Assembly: GCF_029603165.1 (NCBI RefSeq)
Contig: NZ_JAQSVC010000004.1
Location: 186,001-250,000 of the forward strand
Direction: 5' to 3'
Source of the DNA: Galbibacter pacificus
GTDB taxonomy: Bacteria; Bacteroidota; Bacteroidia; Flavobacteriales; Flavobacteriaceae
DNA: 64,000 nt
The translations under genes were made by a program, and so were the position numbers. Under the pieces are notes generated by a model that saw only the letters and a list, made by a program, of their open reading frames with translations, was not told where the DNA came from and did not search any database. Each line of letters starts with the position of its first letter. The stretch's first letter is position 1. Shown here piece after piece: positions 7,557 to 17,214 of the stretch.

Positions 7557-8960
7557 CTATTGCCATCCTCCACCCAAAGCTTGGTAAAGTGTAACAACAG
7601 CATTAAGTTTTGTGTATTTGTTTTCTATTAAAAGCAGTTCGGAATTTAATGCATTCTCTTGGGCGTTCAGTACTTCTAAATAATCGGCCAAACCTTGGTT
7701 TAACAATTCTTCAGAATACTCGGTAGCCTTGTTGTAAGCTTCGTATTCTTTTTCCCTTACTTCTATTTTTTCTGATGCGGCATCGTAACGATACAAAGCG
7801 TCCGATACTTCCTGTCCTGCCGTTAAAAGCGTCTTTTTATAATTCAGCAGTGCTTGTTCTTGTTGCGCTTTGGAAACTTCATATTGAGTTCTAATCTTTC
7901 TCCCGTTCAATATGGGTTGGGTTAGCCCACCCACCAAAGTATTGAAGATAGAGCTGGCATCGATCCAATTGTCAAAATCCAAACTTTGAAAACCAGCACT
8001 TGCACTCAAAGTAATCGATGGGTAAAAACTACTTCTGGCAACATTGGTAAGCTCGAAAGCATTTCTCAAACCAAATTCTGCCGCAACAACGTCGGGCCTG
8101 TTTTGCAACAACAAATAAGGAACCCCAACCACCAAATCGGTTGTTAATTGTTGCGATTCAAGACTACTGCGTTCAATAGTATGTGGCGGTTGTGCCAAAA
8201 GAATAGAAAAAGCATTTTCCAGCAACTTAATTTGGTTTTCCAAATCTATTTTTATGGCTTTAGCAGTATACAATTGCGCTGCCGTTTGTTGTACGGCAAC
8301 CTCGGTAACCATTCCGGCATCTTTTAAAGCTTTCGTGGTTTCCAGGCTACTTTCCCGCGTTTCTATTGTTTCGTTTGTTACCCTAAGCTGTTCGTCTAAA
8401 GAAAGTAATTGATAATAGCTTGAAGCTACAGCTGCAATCAACTCGGTCTTAACTGCTTTGTGTGCTTCCAAGCTCTGTAGGTAAGTAGCCTCAAAAGCTC
8501 TTTTGTTACTTCTTATCTTTCCCCAGATATCGGCTTCCCAAGACAGGTTAGCCGTTAGGTCGTATTGTTCTATTGGCTGACTGAAAATGCTCCCAAACTG
8601 ACTGTTTTGCGAGTTCTCTTGCCTTGTTACCGAAGCATCAAGCCCCAATGTGGGGTAATTGCCCGCTTTTCCCTGTTTCAAATATGCTTCAGAAGCGGCT
8701 ATTTGCTGTATGGCTATTCTTATATCTAAATTATTTACCAAAGCAGTGTCTATATGCCGCTCCAGTATGGGGTCCTTAAAAAGTTCCCGCCAAGAAACCA
8801 TTCCAATGGAAGTGCTGTCTTGGGTAATTTGATCGGTACGGTACAAATTATCGGTCTCTACGTCCGGTCTTTCATATTTTTTAGCCACAAAACAAGATTG
8901 CAACAGTAACGGGATGCAAAGACCTAATAAAATTTTATATTTTTTAACGTTCATTATCAT
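7557..8960 (-). CDS. RND efflux outer-membrane factor, TolC/OprM (NodT) family lipoprotein
   Basis: About 467 residues with two OEP repeats, the TolC/OprM fold of a 12-strand barrel with a long alpha-helical tunnel. The signal ends in LLLQSC, so the protein is lipidated as in OprM. Downstream motifs include the typical opening of the first coiled-coil repeat (WRELFKDPILERHIDTAL) and the second-repeat NRPDVVAAEF. Starts at 8978, 8960 and 8954 are all possible; 8960 or 8954 gives the more usual short signal and places the start just after the permease stop. It is the last gene of the gbsR-adaptor-permease-OMF operon and forms the exit duct. Confidence 0.92.
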   Translation of the reverse strand: MIMNVKKYKILLGLCIPLLLQSCFVAKKYERPDVETDNLYRTDQITQDSTSIGMVSWRELFKDPILERHIDTALVNNLDIRIAIQQIAASEAYLKQGKAGNYPTLGLDASVTRQENSQNSQFGSIFSQPIEQYDLTANLSWEADIWGKIRSNKRAFEATYLQSLEAHKAVKTELIAAVASSYYQLLSLDEQLRVTNETIETRESSLETTKALKDAGMVTEVAVQQTAAQLYTAKAIKIDLENQIKLLENAFSILLAQPPHTIERSSLESQQLTTDLVVGVPYLLLQNRPDVVAAEFGLRNAFELTNVARSSFYPSITLSASAGFQSLDFDNWIDASSIFNTLVGGLTQPILNGRKIRTQYEVSKAQQEQALLNYKKTLLTAGQEVSDALYRYDAASEKIEVREKEYEAYNKATEYSEELLNQGLADYLEVLNAQENALNSELLLIENKYTKLNAVVTLYQALGGGWQ

Positions 8961-8967
8961 CTTATTT

Positions 8968-11900
8968 TTAAGCTTCAATTTCTTTTACTGATTCTGGCTT
9001 CCCACTAATTCTTTCTTGCAGCCATTGAAAGATTACAAATAGGATAGGAATTATAAATACCCCTAAAATTGTTCCTATCAACATTCCTCCGGCAGCACCG
9101 GTACCAATAGATCGGTTTCCTGATGCTCCTACGCCACCGGCCAACGCCAATGGCATCAACCCAAGTATAAAGGCAAAAGAAGTCATCAAAATTGGTCTTA
9201 AACGCGCTTTTGCACCATGAATAGCGGCATCTGAAAGGCTCTCGCCCCTTCTTCGTCTTTGTATGGCAAACTCAACAATTAAAATGGCGTTTTTGGCAAG
9301 TAGCCCAATTAGCATGATAAGCGCAATTTGGAAATATATATTGTTTTCCAGCCCTACCATTTTGGTGGTAAAATAGGCTCCGAACACCCCTAATGGTAAT
9401 GATAATATAACCGACAAAGGCAACAAATAACTTTCGTACTGGGCACATAGCAAGAAATACACAAACACAATACTTAAAATAAAAATCAATATGGTTTGGC
9501 TTCCGGCGTTGACCTCTTCCCTGGTTAAACCTGAATAGGCAATACCGTAATTTCCGGGCAATTTGGCCGCTTCTTCCTGTACAACGGCAATGGCATCACC
9601 GGTACTGTAACCGGGATTTGAAGCTCCTGTTACCTTCGATGAATTGAACAGGTTAAAGCGTGTTACGGATTGTGGCCCATATACCCTTTTTAATTTTACA
9701 AACTGCGTAATGGGAGCCATTTCTCCATTTCCGGTCCTAACGTACAGTTCGTTTAACGAGCCTTTGTTTTCACGATCGCCGGGGAGCGTCTGCAAATACA
9801 CACGATACTGTTTCCCGAACCTGGCAAAATCGGCTGCATAAACACCGCCAATATATCCTTGCAAGGTTGAAAAAATACTGTTGATGGGTACTCCCATTTC
9901 TTTTGCAACAGGCACGTTTATTTCCATTTCGTACTGTGGATAACTTGTATTGAAAGAAGACTGTGCATATTGAATTTGAGGATGCTTCATAAGAGCCATC
10001 ATAAAATCCTGATTGGTTTTATCAAGAGCCGTAAATTCACCTCCGGACCTATCTAATAAATTCACTTCAAAACCGGAAGAAATACCAAAGCCGGGAATAC
10101 TTGGAGGCGCAAAGAATATAATATTGGCTTCGGGAATGGTAGCTGCAATGCCAAATAATCTTTTAGTAAGTGCATCGACCGAGAGCGAATCTTCATCTCT
10201 TTCTTCCCAATCTTTCAATTTTATAAATCCAAGTCCATAGTTACTCCCTTGCCCGCCGAGCAAGCTAAAGCCGTTAATTACCGACACCCCTTCTACTCCG
10301 GGGAGGTCTTTGGCGGCGTTGTACAATTTATTGTTTACTTCCCCGGTCCTATCGAGCGATGCTCCGGGAGGTAATTCAACATTCGCAAAAATAATACCCC
10401 TGTCTTCGTTGGGCACAAAACCTGTTGGCGTTGTAGAAGAAACCCATACAATTCCGGCAACGGCCGTTAAAATAACAACGCCGGTAATCCATTTGTGTTT
10501 GTACAAAAAGCCCAACGACCTACCATAACGCTCGGTAGTAGCATTAAACCCTTTGTTAAACCCATTGTAAAACCTTTGCAGGAAAGTGGTGTTTTTCTTT
10601 TCTTCTTCGGTATGGGTTTTAAGGAATAGGGCACATAAAGCAGGACTTAAGGTCAATGCATTTACAGCCGATATAACAATGGCAACAATAAGGGTAATAC
10701 CAAATTGTTCATAAAAAACCCCGGTCGGCCCTTGAATAAAGGTAACCGGAACGAATACCGCGGCCATTACAAGCGTAATCGAGATAATGGCCCCTGAAAT
10801 CTCTTCCATTGCATGAATGGTTGCAGAGCGGGACGATTTAGCGCCCCCTTCTTCAATTTTTGCATGGACCGCTTCTACAACAACAATAGCGTCGTCTACC
10901 ACAATACCAATGGCCAATACCAATGCAAATAATGTTAACAGGTTTATGGAATACCCAAAGACATTAAGGAAAAAGAAAGTCCCAATAATTGCCACCGGAA
11001 CCGCTATGGCCGGAATTAAAGTAGACCGTACATCCTGAAGGAAAATAAACACTACCAAGAAAACCAAAATAAAAGCTTCTACCAATGTATGTATTACCTT
11101 ATCGATTGATGCTGTTAAGAAATCATTGGTATCGTATGGGATAAAAATTTCTATTCCTTTGGGGAAATTAGGTTTTAAATCGTCCAGTTTAGCACGGATG
11201 GTCTCGATAATTTCCTGTGCATTCGATCCTTTGGTCTGGTATATCGCCATATTGATACTGGGATATCCTTTTGTGGTAGAATTAGATGCATAGGATTGTG
11301 CATTCAACTCGATATCGGCAACATCTTTTAGGCGTAAATATTGCCCGTTCCCCAAAGCCTTTATAATAATATCTTCGTATTGCTTTTCTGTTTTAAAGCG
11401 TCCGCTATATTTAATTACATACGAAAAGGCCTCGCCGTTGTTTTCGCCCAAGGATCCTGCCGCTGCTTCCAAACTTTGTTCGTTAAGGGCCGCCCTTACA
11501 TCAGAAGGGATTAAATCGTATGCGGCCAGTTTTTCCGGTTTCAACCAAATACGCATTGCATAATCCTGACTGGAAAACACCCTTACGTCTCCAACACCAT
11601 TAACACGCTGCAATTCGGGTATTACATTAATCTTTAAATAATTCTGAACAAAGGTGGCATCGTAATTTTCATTCGCAGAATAAAACGAGATAAACATTAG
11701 CGAACTGGTTTGTTGCTTTTGGGTGGTCACCCCGGTCTGTATCACTTCTTGCGGCAATAAAGGATTTGCACGGGCAACCCTGTTTTGCACGTTTACCGCA
11801 GCAATATCGGGGTCGGTTTCCTGATCGAAATATACCGTAACGTTTGCCGTTCCCGAATTGGTTGCCGTTGAAGTAATATAGGTCATTCCCTCAACCCCGT

Positions 11901-12108
11901 TTACCTGTTCTTCAATGGGGATAATTACACTTTCAAGGATTGTTTCGGCATTGGCCCCGGGATACGTGGCATTTACCTGAACTGTTGGAGGGGCAATATC
12001 TGGATACTGCTCGATAGGCAAGGTTAAAATACCTAAAACCCCTAAGATTACTATTATAATTGAGATAACCGTAGATAGTACGGGTCTCTCTATAAATGTC
12101 TTTAGCAT
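8968..12108 (-). CDS. RND multidrug efflux permease, AcrB/MexB (HAE1) family
   Basis: 1046 residues, the standard AcrB length, with the two-fold repeat of six TM helices and two large periplasmic loops. The proton-relay pair Asp405-Asp406 lies in TM4 (LAIGIVVDDAIVVVEAV), and the GFVPNEDRG loop and the LLAKNAILIVEFA helix of the second half are typical. It pumps hydrophobic compounds out of the periplasm or inner membrane using the proton gradient, together with the adaptor upstream and the outer-membrane factor downstream. Substrates cannot be predicted. It is separated from the adaptor by 23 bp. Confidence 0.96.
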   Translation of the reverse strand: MLKTFIERPVLSTVISIIIVILGVLGILTLPIEQYPDIAPPTVQVNATYPGANAETILESVIIPIEEQVNGVEGMTYITSTATNSGTANVTVYFDQETDPDIAAVNVQNRVARANPLLPQEVIQTGVTTQKQQTSSLMFISFYSANENYDATFVQNYLKINVIPELQRVNGVGDVRVFSSQDYAMRIWLKPEKLAAYDLIPSDVRAALNEQSLEAAAGSLGENNGEAFSYVIKYSGRFKTEKQYEDIIIKALGNGQYLRLKDVADIELNAQSYASNSTTKGYPSINMAIYQTKGSNAQEIIETIRAKLDDLKPNFPKGIEIFIPYDTNDFLTASIDKVIHTLVEAFILVFLVVFIFLQDVRSTLIPAIAVPVAIIGTFFFLNVFGYSINLLTLFALVLAIGIVVDDAIVVVEAVHAKIEEGGAKSSRSATIHAMEEISGAIISITLVMAAVFVPVTFIQGPTGVFYEQFGITLIVAIVISAVNALTLSPALCALFLKTHTEEEKKNTTFLQRFYNGFNKGFNATTERYGRSLGFLYKHKWITGVVILTAVAGIVWVSSTTPTGFVPNEDRGIIFANVELPPGASLDRTGEVNNKLYNAAKDLPGVEGVSVINGFSLLGGQGSNYGLGFIKLKDWEERDEDSLSVDALTKRLFGIAATIPEANIIFFAPPSIPGFGISSGFEVNLLDRSGGEFTALDKTNQDFMMALMKHPQIQYAQSSFNTSYPQYEMEINVPVAKEMGVPINSIFSTLQGYIGGVYAADFARFGKQYRVYLQTLPGDRENKGSLNELYVRTGNGEMAPITQFVKLKRVYGPQSVTRFNLFNSSKVTGASNPGYSTGDAIAVVQEEAAKLPGNYGIAYSGLTREEVNAGSQTILIFILSIVFVYFLLCAQYESYLLPLSVILSLPLGVFGAYFTTKMVGLENNIYFQIALIMLIGLLAKNAILIVEFAIQRRRRGESLSDAAIHGAKARLRPILMTSFAFILGLMPLALAGGVGASGNRSIGTGAAGGMLIGTILGVFIIPILFVIFQWLQERISGKPESVKEIEA

Positions 12109-12131
12109 GACTTATTTTTTAAGCTTCTGGA

Positions 12132-13256
12132 TTAGTTTCTAAATAATTTTTTTATCGGCTTGGTTATACTGTCGTAGGCTACTTCTTGTGGGGTTATTGC
12201 CATATCGGCCCTTAACTTGCCCACGCCTTTTGCAACAATTACATCGCCAATTTTAACCCCCGATTCTACCACGTATAAATTGTCTACACCATCTTTAATT
12301 TTTATAACCTCCGATGACACTTTATTATCTCCATTTACATGATATACCAGTACCTGACCTTGTCTTTCAAAAGTAGATTCCTGGGAAATCACGGGTAAAT
12401 CGGTATAAACGGCAGGAATTTGTATTTTTCCACTATTCCCGTTGGTAAGCAATCTGTTTGGGTTGTCGAAAGTAGCCCTGAAACTAACCGTTCCCGTATT
12501 TTCGTTTATTTGTCCCGTTACCGTTTTTATTTCCCCCTTTTGTTTGTATTGTTCCCCATTGGCCAGCAATAAGTTTACTTTGGGAAAGTTCTTGATTTTC
12601 TCCTCTAAAGTTTCGCCTTTTGTATTTTGAAGAAAGTCCAAGTAATCCTTTTCATTCATGGAAAAGTATGCATATACTTCTTTGATATCTGAAACAGTTG
12701 TAAGCGGTACTTGGTCGCTTGGACTTACAAGGGTCCCCTCCCTAAACGGAATTGCCCCTACATACCCATCTACAGGACTTTTTACGGTTGCGTACCCAAT
12801 GTTGGCATTGATACTATTGTAATTGCTTTTTGCCTGTGCAAGATTGGCTTTGGCTGTTTCTAGCTGAACATTGCTTATAATTCCTTTTTCCACCAAGGGC
12901 TTTAGTCTATCCACTTCAACTTGTGCAACATTTACACTTGCCTTGGCGGCATCGGCATCTTGGGTCAATGTTTCGGTTTCCAGCCTAAATAAAGTTTGGC
13001 CTTTGTTTACTTTCTGACCTTCATCTACCAACACCTGCTTTATATATCCGGAAACTTTTGCCCTCACGGCACTGTTTACGATCCCTTCTATACTTGTAGG
13101 ATAGGTTTGGTATCCTGTTACTTTTTTGCTTTCAACTTTTACTACCGGAAATGGCGGTGCTTGCTGTTGTGAATTATTTTCCTGTTTGCCTCCGCAACCT
13201 GAAAGCATTACAGCTCCACCTATAATAAGTAATTTCAAATATAGTTTTGACCTCAT
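12132..13256 (-). CDS. RND efflux periplasmic adaptor (MFP), AcrA/MexA family lipoprotein
   Basis: A 374-residue membrane-fusion protein with a lipobox LSGC (Cys21). The order is usual for the family: a lipoyl half-motif (VRAKVSGYIKQVLVDEGQKV), a helical hairpin (about 90-160), the second lipoyl half with GYVGAIPFREGTLVSP, a beta-barrel, and a membrane-proximal domain. It links permease to outer-membrane duct. Its ATG overlaps the stop of the regulator gene (TAATG), so the two are translationally coupled. Confidence 0.94.
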   Translation of the reverse strand: MRSKLYLKLLIIGGAVMLSGCGGKQENNSQQQAPPFPVVKVESKKVTGYQTYPTSIEGIVNSAVRAKVSGYIKQVLVDEGQKVNKGQTLFRLETETLTQDADAAKASVNVAQVEVDRLKPLVEKGIISNVQLETAKANLAQAKSNYNSINANIGYATVKSPVDGYVGAIPFREGTLVSPSDQVPLTTVSDIKEVYAYFSMNEKDYLDFLQNTKGETLEEKIKNFPKVNLLLANGEQYKQKGEIKTVTGQINENTGTVSFRATFDNPNRLLTNGNSGKIQIPAVYTDLPVISQESTFERQGQVLVYHVNGDNKVSSEVIKIKDGVDNLYVVESGVKIGDVIVAKGVGKLRADMAITPQEVAYDSITKPIKKLFRN

Positions 13257-13771
13257 TATTTCTCTTGATTGATTGTTATTAATATGTTTGTTTTTAATTT
13301 TTGAAGGTTTTCTATCATTTTATCTACAAATTCTATGTAATGTATATTGAATGAAAGATCCTTTTGTATTTCGCTGTTGGTTTTATTGCTAATTGCTATA
13401 ATTTCCTTACGGTAATTCGCAACTTTTTCGTGGAGCTTTCTTTCTTTTTGCCATGAATCAATTTTATCATCCAATCTATTTACCATATCATTTACCGATA
13501 TTTTAAAATATCTCTTTCTATCTCCCGGCTTTGTATAATAACTTATCCGCCCCATGGACTGTAACAATTGAAGGTTGGTAGAAACAGAACTCTTGCTCAC
13601 CTCTAGTTCTTCTACAATCTCATCAAAGGTAACACCGTCGTAGCCTACCAATGCCAACAAAGCAAAAATCCTTGAAGACAGTGGCGACAATATATCCTGA
13701 CTTTCAAAATACACGCCCATTTCTTCAATAAGCTCCTTTTTAAGCTTAGACATTTGTTCTTTCCGGTCCAT
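13256..13771 (-). CDS. GbsR/MarR-family transcriptional regulator, leader of the efflux operon
   Basis: A 171-residue regulator with a winged HTH at about 33-95 (TFDEIVEELEVSKSSVSTNLQLLQSMGRI, then a KPGDRKRYF wing) and a helical C-terminal half for dimerisation, the layout of GbsR-like MarR proteins. The ATG at 13771 is chosen rather than an in-frame TTG at 13792, because the TTG lies inside the -7 element. The gene is the first of the efflux operon and its promoter overlaps a perfect 12-bp dyad, so autorepression with ligand-induced release is likely but is inference. Confidence 0.88.
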   Translation of the reverse strand: MDRKEQMSKLKKELIEEMGVYFESQDILSPLSSRIFALLALVGYDGVTFDEIVEELEVSKSSVSTNLQLLQSMGRISYYTKPGDRKRYFKISVNDMVNRLDDKIDSWQKERKLHEKVANYRKEIIAISNKTNSEIQKDLSFNIHYIEFVDKMIENLQKLKTNILITINQEK

Positions 13772-13789
13772 TCTTTTATAATAAAAGTG

Positions 13790-13797
13790 CAAAAATA
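13790..13797 (-). promoter_or_regulatory. -7 promoter element of the regulator-efflux operon
   Basis: Reads TATTTTTG on the minus strand, an exact TAnnTTTG match. It would start transcription about 10-15 nt before the ATG at 13771. The dyad at 13798-13827 abuts it and covers the -33 region. Confidence 0.65.
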
Positions 13798-13827
13798 CTT
13801 TTAGTTCGGCAAAAACCGAACTAAAAG
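13798..13827. promoter_or_regulatory. Perfect 12-bp inverted repeat, likely operator of the efflux regulator
   Basis: CTTTTAGTTCGG (13798-13809), a CAAAAA spacer, and CCGAACTAAAAG (13816-13827) form a perfect dyad with its centre over the -33 region of the promoter. A dimeric GbsR/MarR regulator encoded immediately downstream is the obvious candidate binder. The element is not a terminator for the neighbouring AEC gene, which ends at 13863 and is transcribed toward it, without a clear T-run at the right distance. Confidence 0.6.
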
Positions 13828-13862
13828 AAGTTAATTATTAGTTAAAGATATGTTAACAGCAA

Positions 13863-14987
13863 CTAGGCGTTGCTCTCTGAATATTCTTTGGAAGAGGAAA
13901 CCTGTTTAATTAATTTTATATTTTTACAAAGTACAGCAAAAATACCTGAAAAACAGCATAATACACCCAAGATTAACAAGTTAAAAGTATGGGCAAACAT
14001 ATTTCCTGCCGAAAGGATTCCTAAAATAAGGATTGTGGATATTGGAAGTGAAAGTGCCAATACGCCAATCGCAAAATTAGAATCGAATGTTTTAGTGCTA
14101 TCATGTTTGCTTTTTTCGGCAGAACCGACCAAAGAGATATGGGCAAATGGCCAAAAGCTACAGGCACTTAACGAAAAAGACACCATTAAAAGTACATCGC
14201 CATTTTGGCCTATCCCGACAATATGTGCAAATAGGGAAACCAATATTAAAACAATGCCGGCACGTAACATAAGCATTGAAAATATCTGGACAAATTGCAA
14301 CCGTTTTATTTTAAATGCCAAGCCGATAAATAGCAATACCAACGGCGTCATGATAAGGCTAAGCCTTGTAAAGGTATCTTTTAAAAAAGCTGGTAACATA
14401 TTTAAATGAACCCCCGACAACACAAAGACAAGTGCCCCAAATATGAAGATATTAACTGGTTCTTTGAGCATGGTTAAAAGCAAATCCTTAATTTTTTTTG
14501 AATTGTTGACCGTTCCCATTTCTCTATGATTGTTTTTATAGAACCATTTCATGGCTATAATGTACAAAACCACCAGCACAAAGATTTTATTACCCAAGTC
14601 GGCCATAGCTGCTTTTGCCAAATAACTATCGCCCAAAAACTCCAGCACAAAAGGAAAACACGATAGCCCGGGTGCCAGCGAAGGGATAAGCAAGCGACTG
14701 GTCCTGCCTATTGCAGAATTTTTTGAAATCCCTATTAAAGGAAGTATCCGTCCTGTTATGGCATACAAAACCACATTTAGCAATATGGCTAAAAAAGGAA
14801 GCAGCATCAGCCCTGTGCTTATTTCTATTTTTAACAAAGCAATAAAAATGGTAGCGGGCAATGCCAGATTTAAGATTATTTTTTTAAGCCCTGTTATTTC
14901 TTCCGGGTTTTTAAACTTAAGTTTAAGGAGGAAGCCAATTAATATAAAAATCAATAACGATATGGTCTTTTGCAATGCGAATTCCAT
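13863..14987 (-). CDS. AEC-family (auxin efflux carrier-like) permease
   Basis: A 374-residue membrane protein with ten predicted transmembrane helices in two five-helix halves, matching the AEC family (PF03547): NPEEITGLKKIILNLALPA near the N-terminus and the broken-helix Pro/Asn region in each half. Bacterial members export or import organic acids such as malate and malonate; the substrate here is unknown. The start codon overlaps the stop of the upstream aminotransferase gene (TAATG), so the two are translationally coupled. Confidence 0.85.
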   Translation of the reverse strand: MEFALQKTISLLIFILIGFLLKLKFKNPEEITGLKKIILNLALPATIFIALLKIEISTGLMLLPFLAILLNVVLYAITGRILPLIGISKNSAIGRTSRLLIPSLAPGLSCFPFVLEFLGDSYLAKAAMADLGNKIFVLVVLYIIAMKWFYKNNHREMGTVNNSKKIKDLLLTMLKEPVNIFIFGALVFVLSGVHLNMLPAFLKDTFTRLSLIMTPLVLLFIGLAFKIKRLQFVQIFSMLMLRAGIVLILVSLFAHIVGIGQNGDVLLMVSFSLSACSFWPFAHISLVGSAEKSKHDSTKTFDSNFAIGVLALSLPISTILILGILSAGNMFAHTFNLLILGVLCCFSGIFAVLCKNIKLIKQVSSSKEYSESNA

Positions 14988-16186
14988 TAAACCAAGATTT
15001 TATTAATTGCAGCGGCAAAATATTCCATTTCCTCTTGGGTTCCCATGCTTACCCGACACCAATTTTGGTCCCAGAACTTAAAGGCCCTGACCACTACTTT
15101 GTATTCGTAAATTTTATCCAGGAACTCATCGCCATCCATTTCAATGGGAAAGAGTATAAAATTAGTTTCAGACGGAAGGTATTTAATCCCTTTATCATCC
15201 AACAATTTATAGGTAAATTTCTTTGCTGAAGTTATTTTGGATTTACAGTCTTCAATAAAAGAAACATCGTCCAAACTAGCATTTGCAGCAGCTATGGTAG
15301 GCCCTGTAATTCCCATGCCACCCCTTGTAATTTGGTTAATGGCCTCAAGGGACTTTTCGTTCCCGAGCATGTACCCTATACGAAGGCCGGCCATGCCATA
15401 TATTTTAGAAAAGGTACGTGCCACAAATATATTTTTGCCTTTGGCCACAAGTGGTGCCATACTGCTTTTTAATCCCCCTGCCGAAAGTTCTATATAAGCT
15501 TCATCAATAAAAATGGGCACCTTATCTGAAACCCGGTCGCAAAAATCGTATAGTTTTTTTGTGTCCGTTAAGGTTGCGGTCGGGTTGTTGGGGTTTGTTA
15601 TATAAATTAACTTTGTATTACTATCTATGGCTGCTTCCATTGCATCTAGGTCATGCTGAAAGTCCTTTGTTAGCTTAATGGGTTTCCAGTCGCCACCCGA
15701 TGCTTTGGCTACATGGACAAGCGACATATAGCAGGGGTCCCCACTAATAACATTCCCTCCATCCCTAAAATAAACCATTGCCGTTTTCTCTAATAAATCG
15801 GAAGAACCCGGCCCCATCATAATATTCTTTGTTTCAACACCTTCTTTTTGGGCTATTTTTTTCACCAGTTTTCCTAAAGAACCCCACGAATAATGGTTTC
15901 CTTCTGTAACCGCCTGCTGAAAGGCAGCAGATGCCTTTGAAGATGGACCATAAGGGTTTTCGTTCCAAACCAATCTTGCTTTAACAGTGCTTAAATCAGG
16001 AAATTTTGGGGGCGTGAATTCATTAAAATTGCTCAAAGCATTTTTAAACATCAATGGTTGTTGGTCAATGTGGCTTTCGTGCACTTTGGCACTCCATAAT
16101 TCGTAGGGGCTAAAAGCAAGCGCGCCCGCAGCTATTGCACCTTTCTTTAACCATTCCCTTCTACTGTTTCTGTAATTGGTTTTCAT
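14987..16186 (-). CDS. Tat-exported PLP-dependent aminotransferase, HisC-like
   Basis: A 399-residue fold-type I aminotransferase. The N-terminus carries a twin-arginine signal (NSRREWLKKGAIAAGALAF), unusual for a HisC-like enzyme and implying export after PLP loading. Catalytic features are present: WNENPYGPS (74-83), NPNNPT (198-203), DEAYIE (228-233), the PLP-binding Lys261 in TFSKIYGMAGLRIGY, and a C-terminal Arg in CRVSMGT. It probably transaminates an aromatic or imidazole amino acid, but this is family-level. It is not next to other his genes; its operon partner is the AEC permease. Confidence 0.88.
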   Translation of the reverse strand: MKTNYRNSRREWLKKGAIAAGALAFSPYELWSAKVHESHIDQQPLMFKNALSNFNEFTPPKFPDLSTVKARLVWNENPYGPSSKASAAFQQAVTEGNHYSWGSLGKLVKKIAQKEGVETKNIMMGPGSSDLLEKTAMVYFRDGGNVISGDPCYMSLVHVAKASGGDWKPIKLTKDFQHDLDAMEAAIDSNTKLIYITNPNNPTATLTDTKKLYDFCDRVSDKVPIFIDEAYIELSAGGLKSSMAPLVAKGKNIFVARTFSKIYGMAGLRIGYMLGNEKSLEAINQITRGGMGITGPTIAAANASLDDVSFIEDCKSKITSAKKFTYKLLDDKGIKYLPSETNFILFPIEMDGDEFLDKIYEYKVVVRAFKFWDQNWCRVSMGTQEEMEYFAAAINKILV

Positions 16187-16392
16187 TTCTTATAGATTTA
16201 TAAATTAGGCCCCTACAAGTTATATCAGCCCGACAAAAAAACCTATGAGAATATTTCAAAAGCCACAAGGCTTTATTTAAAAATGATTAAAATAAAATGT
16301 TATTTTTTGATGTTATTTCAAGGAATATGTTAAAAAATAATCATTGAAATGGCAGAACCGACGTAAAGGTAGTGTCTTCGCCCTCTATGCTG

Positions 16393-16614
16393 TTAATCAA
16401 TATATATTTTAGCCTGATCAACATAAAATTGCCTTAAAACCATTAAGACCACAATCAAAACCAACAACCATATATCTATCCAAAGTTTAATAATGTTATG
16501 GCCTACACAAGCTTCAATATAAACGTCGAACGCTATTGTTACCCATATTACAAAAACTGCCAAGAACCTCAACTTTGTGATTTTGCGGGTTTCTTTCGAA
16601 AAAAGTTTCTTCAT
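16393..16614 (-). CDS. Small two-TM membrane protein, unknown
   Basis: 73 residues from the ATG at 16614 (MKKLFSKETRKITK). The charged N-terminus is followed by two hydrophobic helices (about 16-35 and 42-62) and a short polar tail. An upstream extension to 16665 is possible but adds no recognisable sequence. I do not recognise the family. It lies alone between the aminotransferase and a second unknown gene, with 175-205 bp spacers on both sides. Confidence 0.5.
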   Translation of the reverse strand: MKKLFSKETRKITKLRFLAVFVIWVTIAFDVYIEACVGHNIIKLWIDIWLLVLIVVLMVLRQFYVDQAKIYID

Positions 16615-16790
16615 GTTTTTAAAGGATATATTCAATACAATAGGCTGCTGTATGTTTAGACACAATTAAAGGCAATAGCGTATTTATTGCCATGGATTAT
16701 ATTGAATAGCGACATATAGAAAATATTCAATAGTTACTATAAAAATCTATACATAAAGAAAATAGTAGTATAGTAAAGTATGGGTATTTA

Positions 16791-17186
16791 TTACAGGGCA
16801 AGAACCCCTTCTTCGGTTATTAAAGGGATAACCTCTTTATTTACTTCGGAAATTTGATATTCTTCAAAAACAAACTTTCGTTCGTATAATTTATTATCAT
16901 CAAAAAAAGTAAGGAAAAATTCGTTTTTCAACTTGAAGACTTCTTCTTGAAGTATTTCGATTTTTCGGTACGATTTAGCCTCCATAAAGCCAAAGCCGTG
17001 CCTCATAGTTGATGTTATTACACCGTTCCCGTAACCTTTAGAAACTACAATGGTTGCCACCAGGTTGGTTTCCCTGTTGTTTATTAAGTATACATACCAA
17101 GTTTTTGATAGTTGTTTTTCGTCCCATTCTTGCACAGCGGCCACATAAACATTTTCTGCAACAGGAATTTCAATATCTTTTTTCAC
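16791..17186 (-). CDS. Conserved hypothetical protein downstream of pheS
   Basis: 131 residues, soluble, with a GTG start at 17186, 28 bp after the pheS stop. Sequence is beta-rich (ENVYVAAVQEWDE, TWYVYLINNRE, LVATIVVSKGYGNG, VFKLKNEFFLTFFDD) and ends in an acidic helix. No catalytic motif is seen and I do not recognise the family. Same-strand tight spacing suggests co-transcription with pheS. The role is unknown. Confidence 0.7.
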   Translation of the reverse strand: MKKDIEIPVAENVYVAAVQEWDEKQLSKTWYVYLINNRETNLVATIVVSKGYGNGVITSTMRHGFGFMEAKSYRKIEILQEEVFKLKNEFFLTFFDDNKLYERKFVFEEYQISEVNKEVIPLITEEGVLAL

Positions 17187-17214
17187 GCAACTTAATTTTA
17201 ATGGTATAAAATAA

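Noticed and set aside
7557-13771. Acquired antibiotic-resistance island
   Set aside because: The RND operon has no transposase, integron or composition change and is a usual chromosomal set in Flavobacteriaceae.
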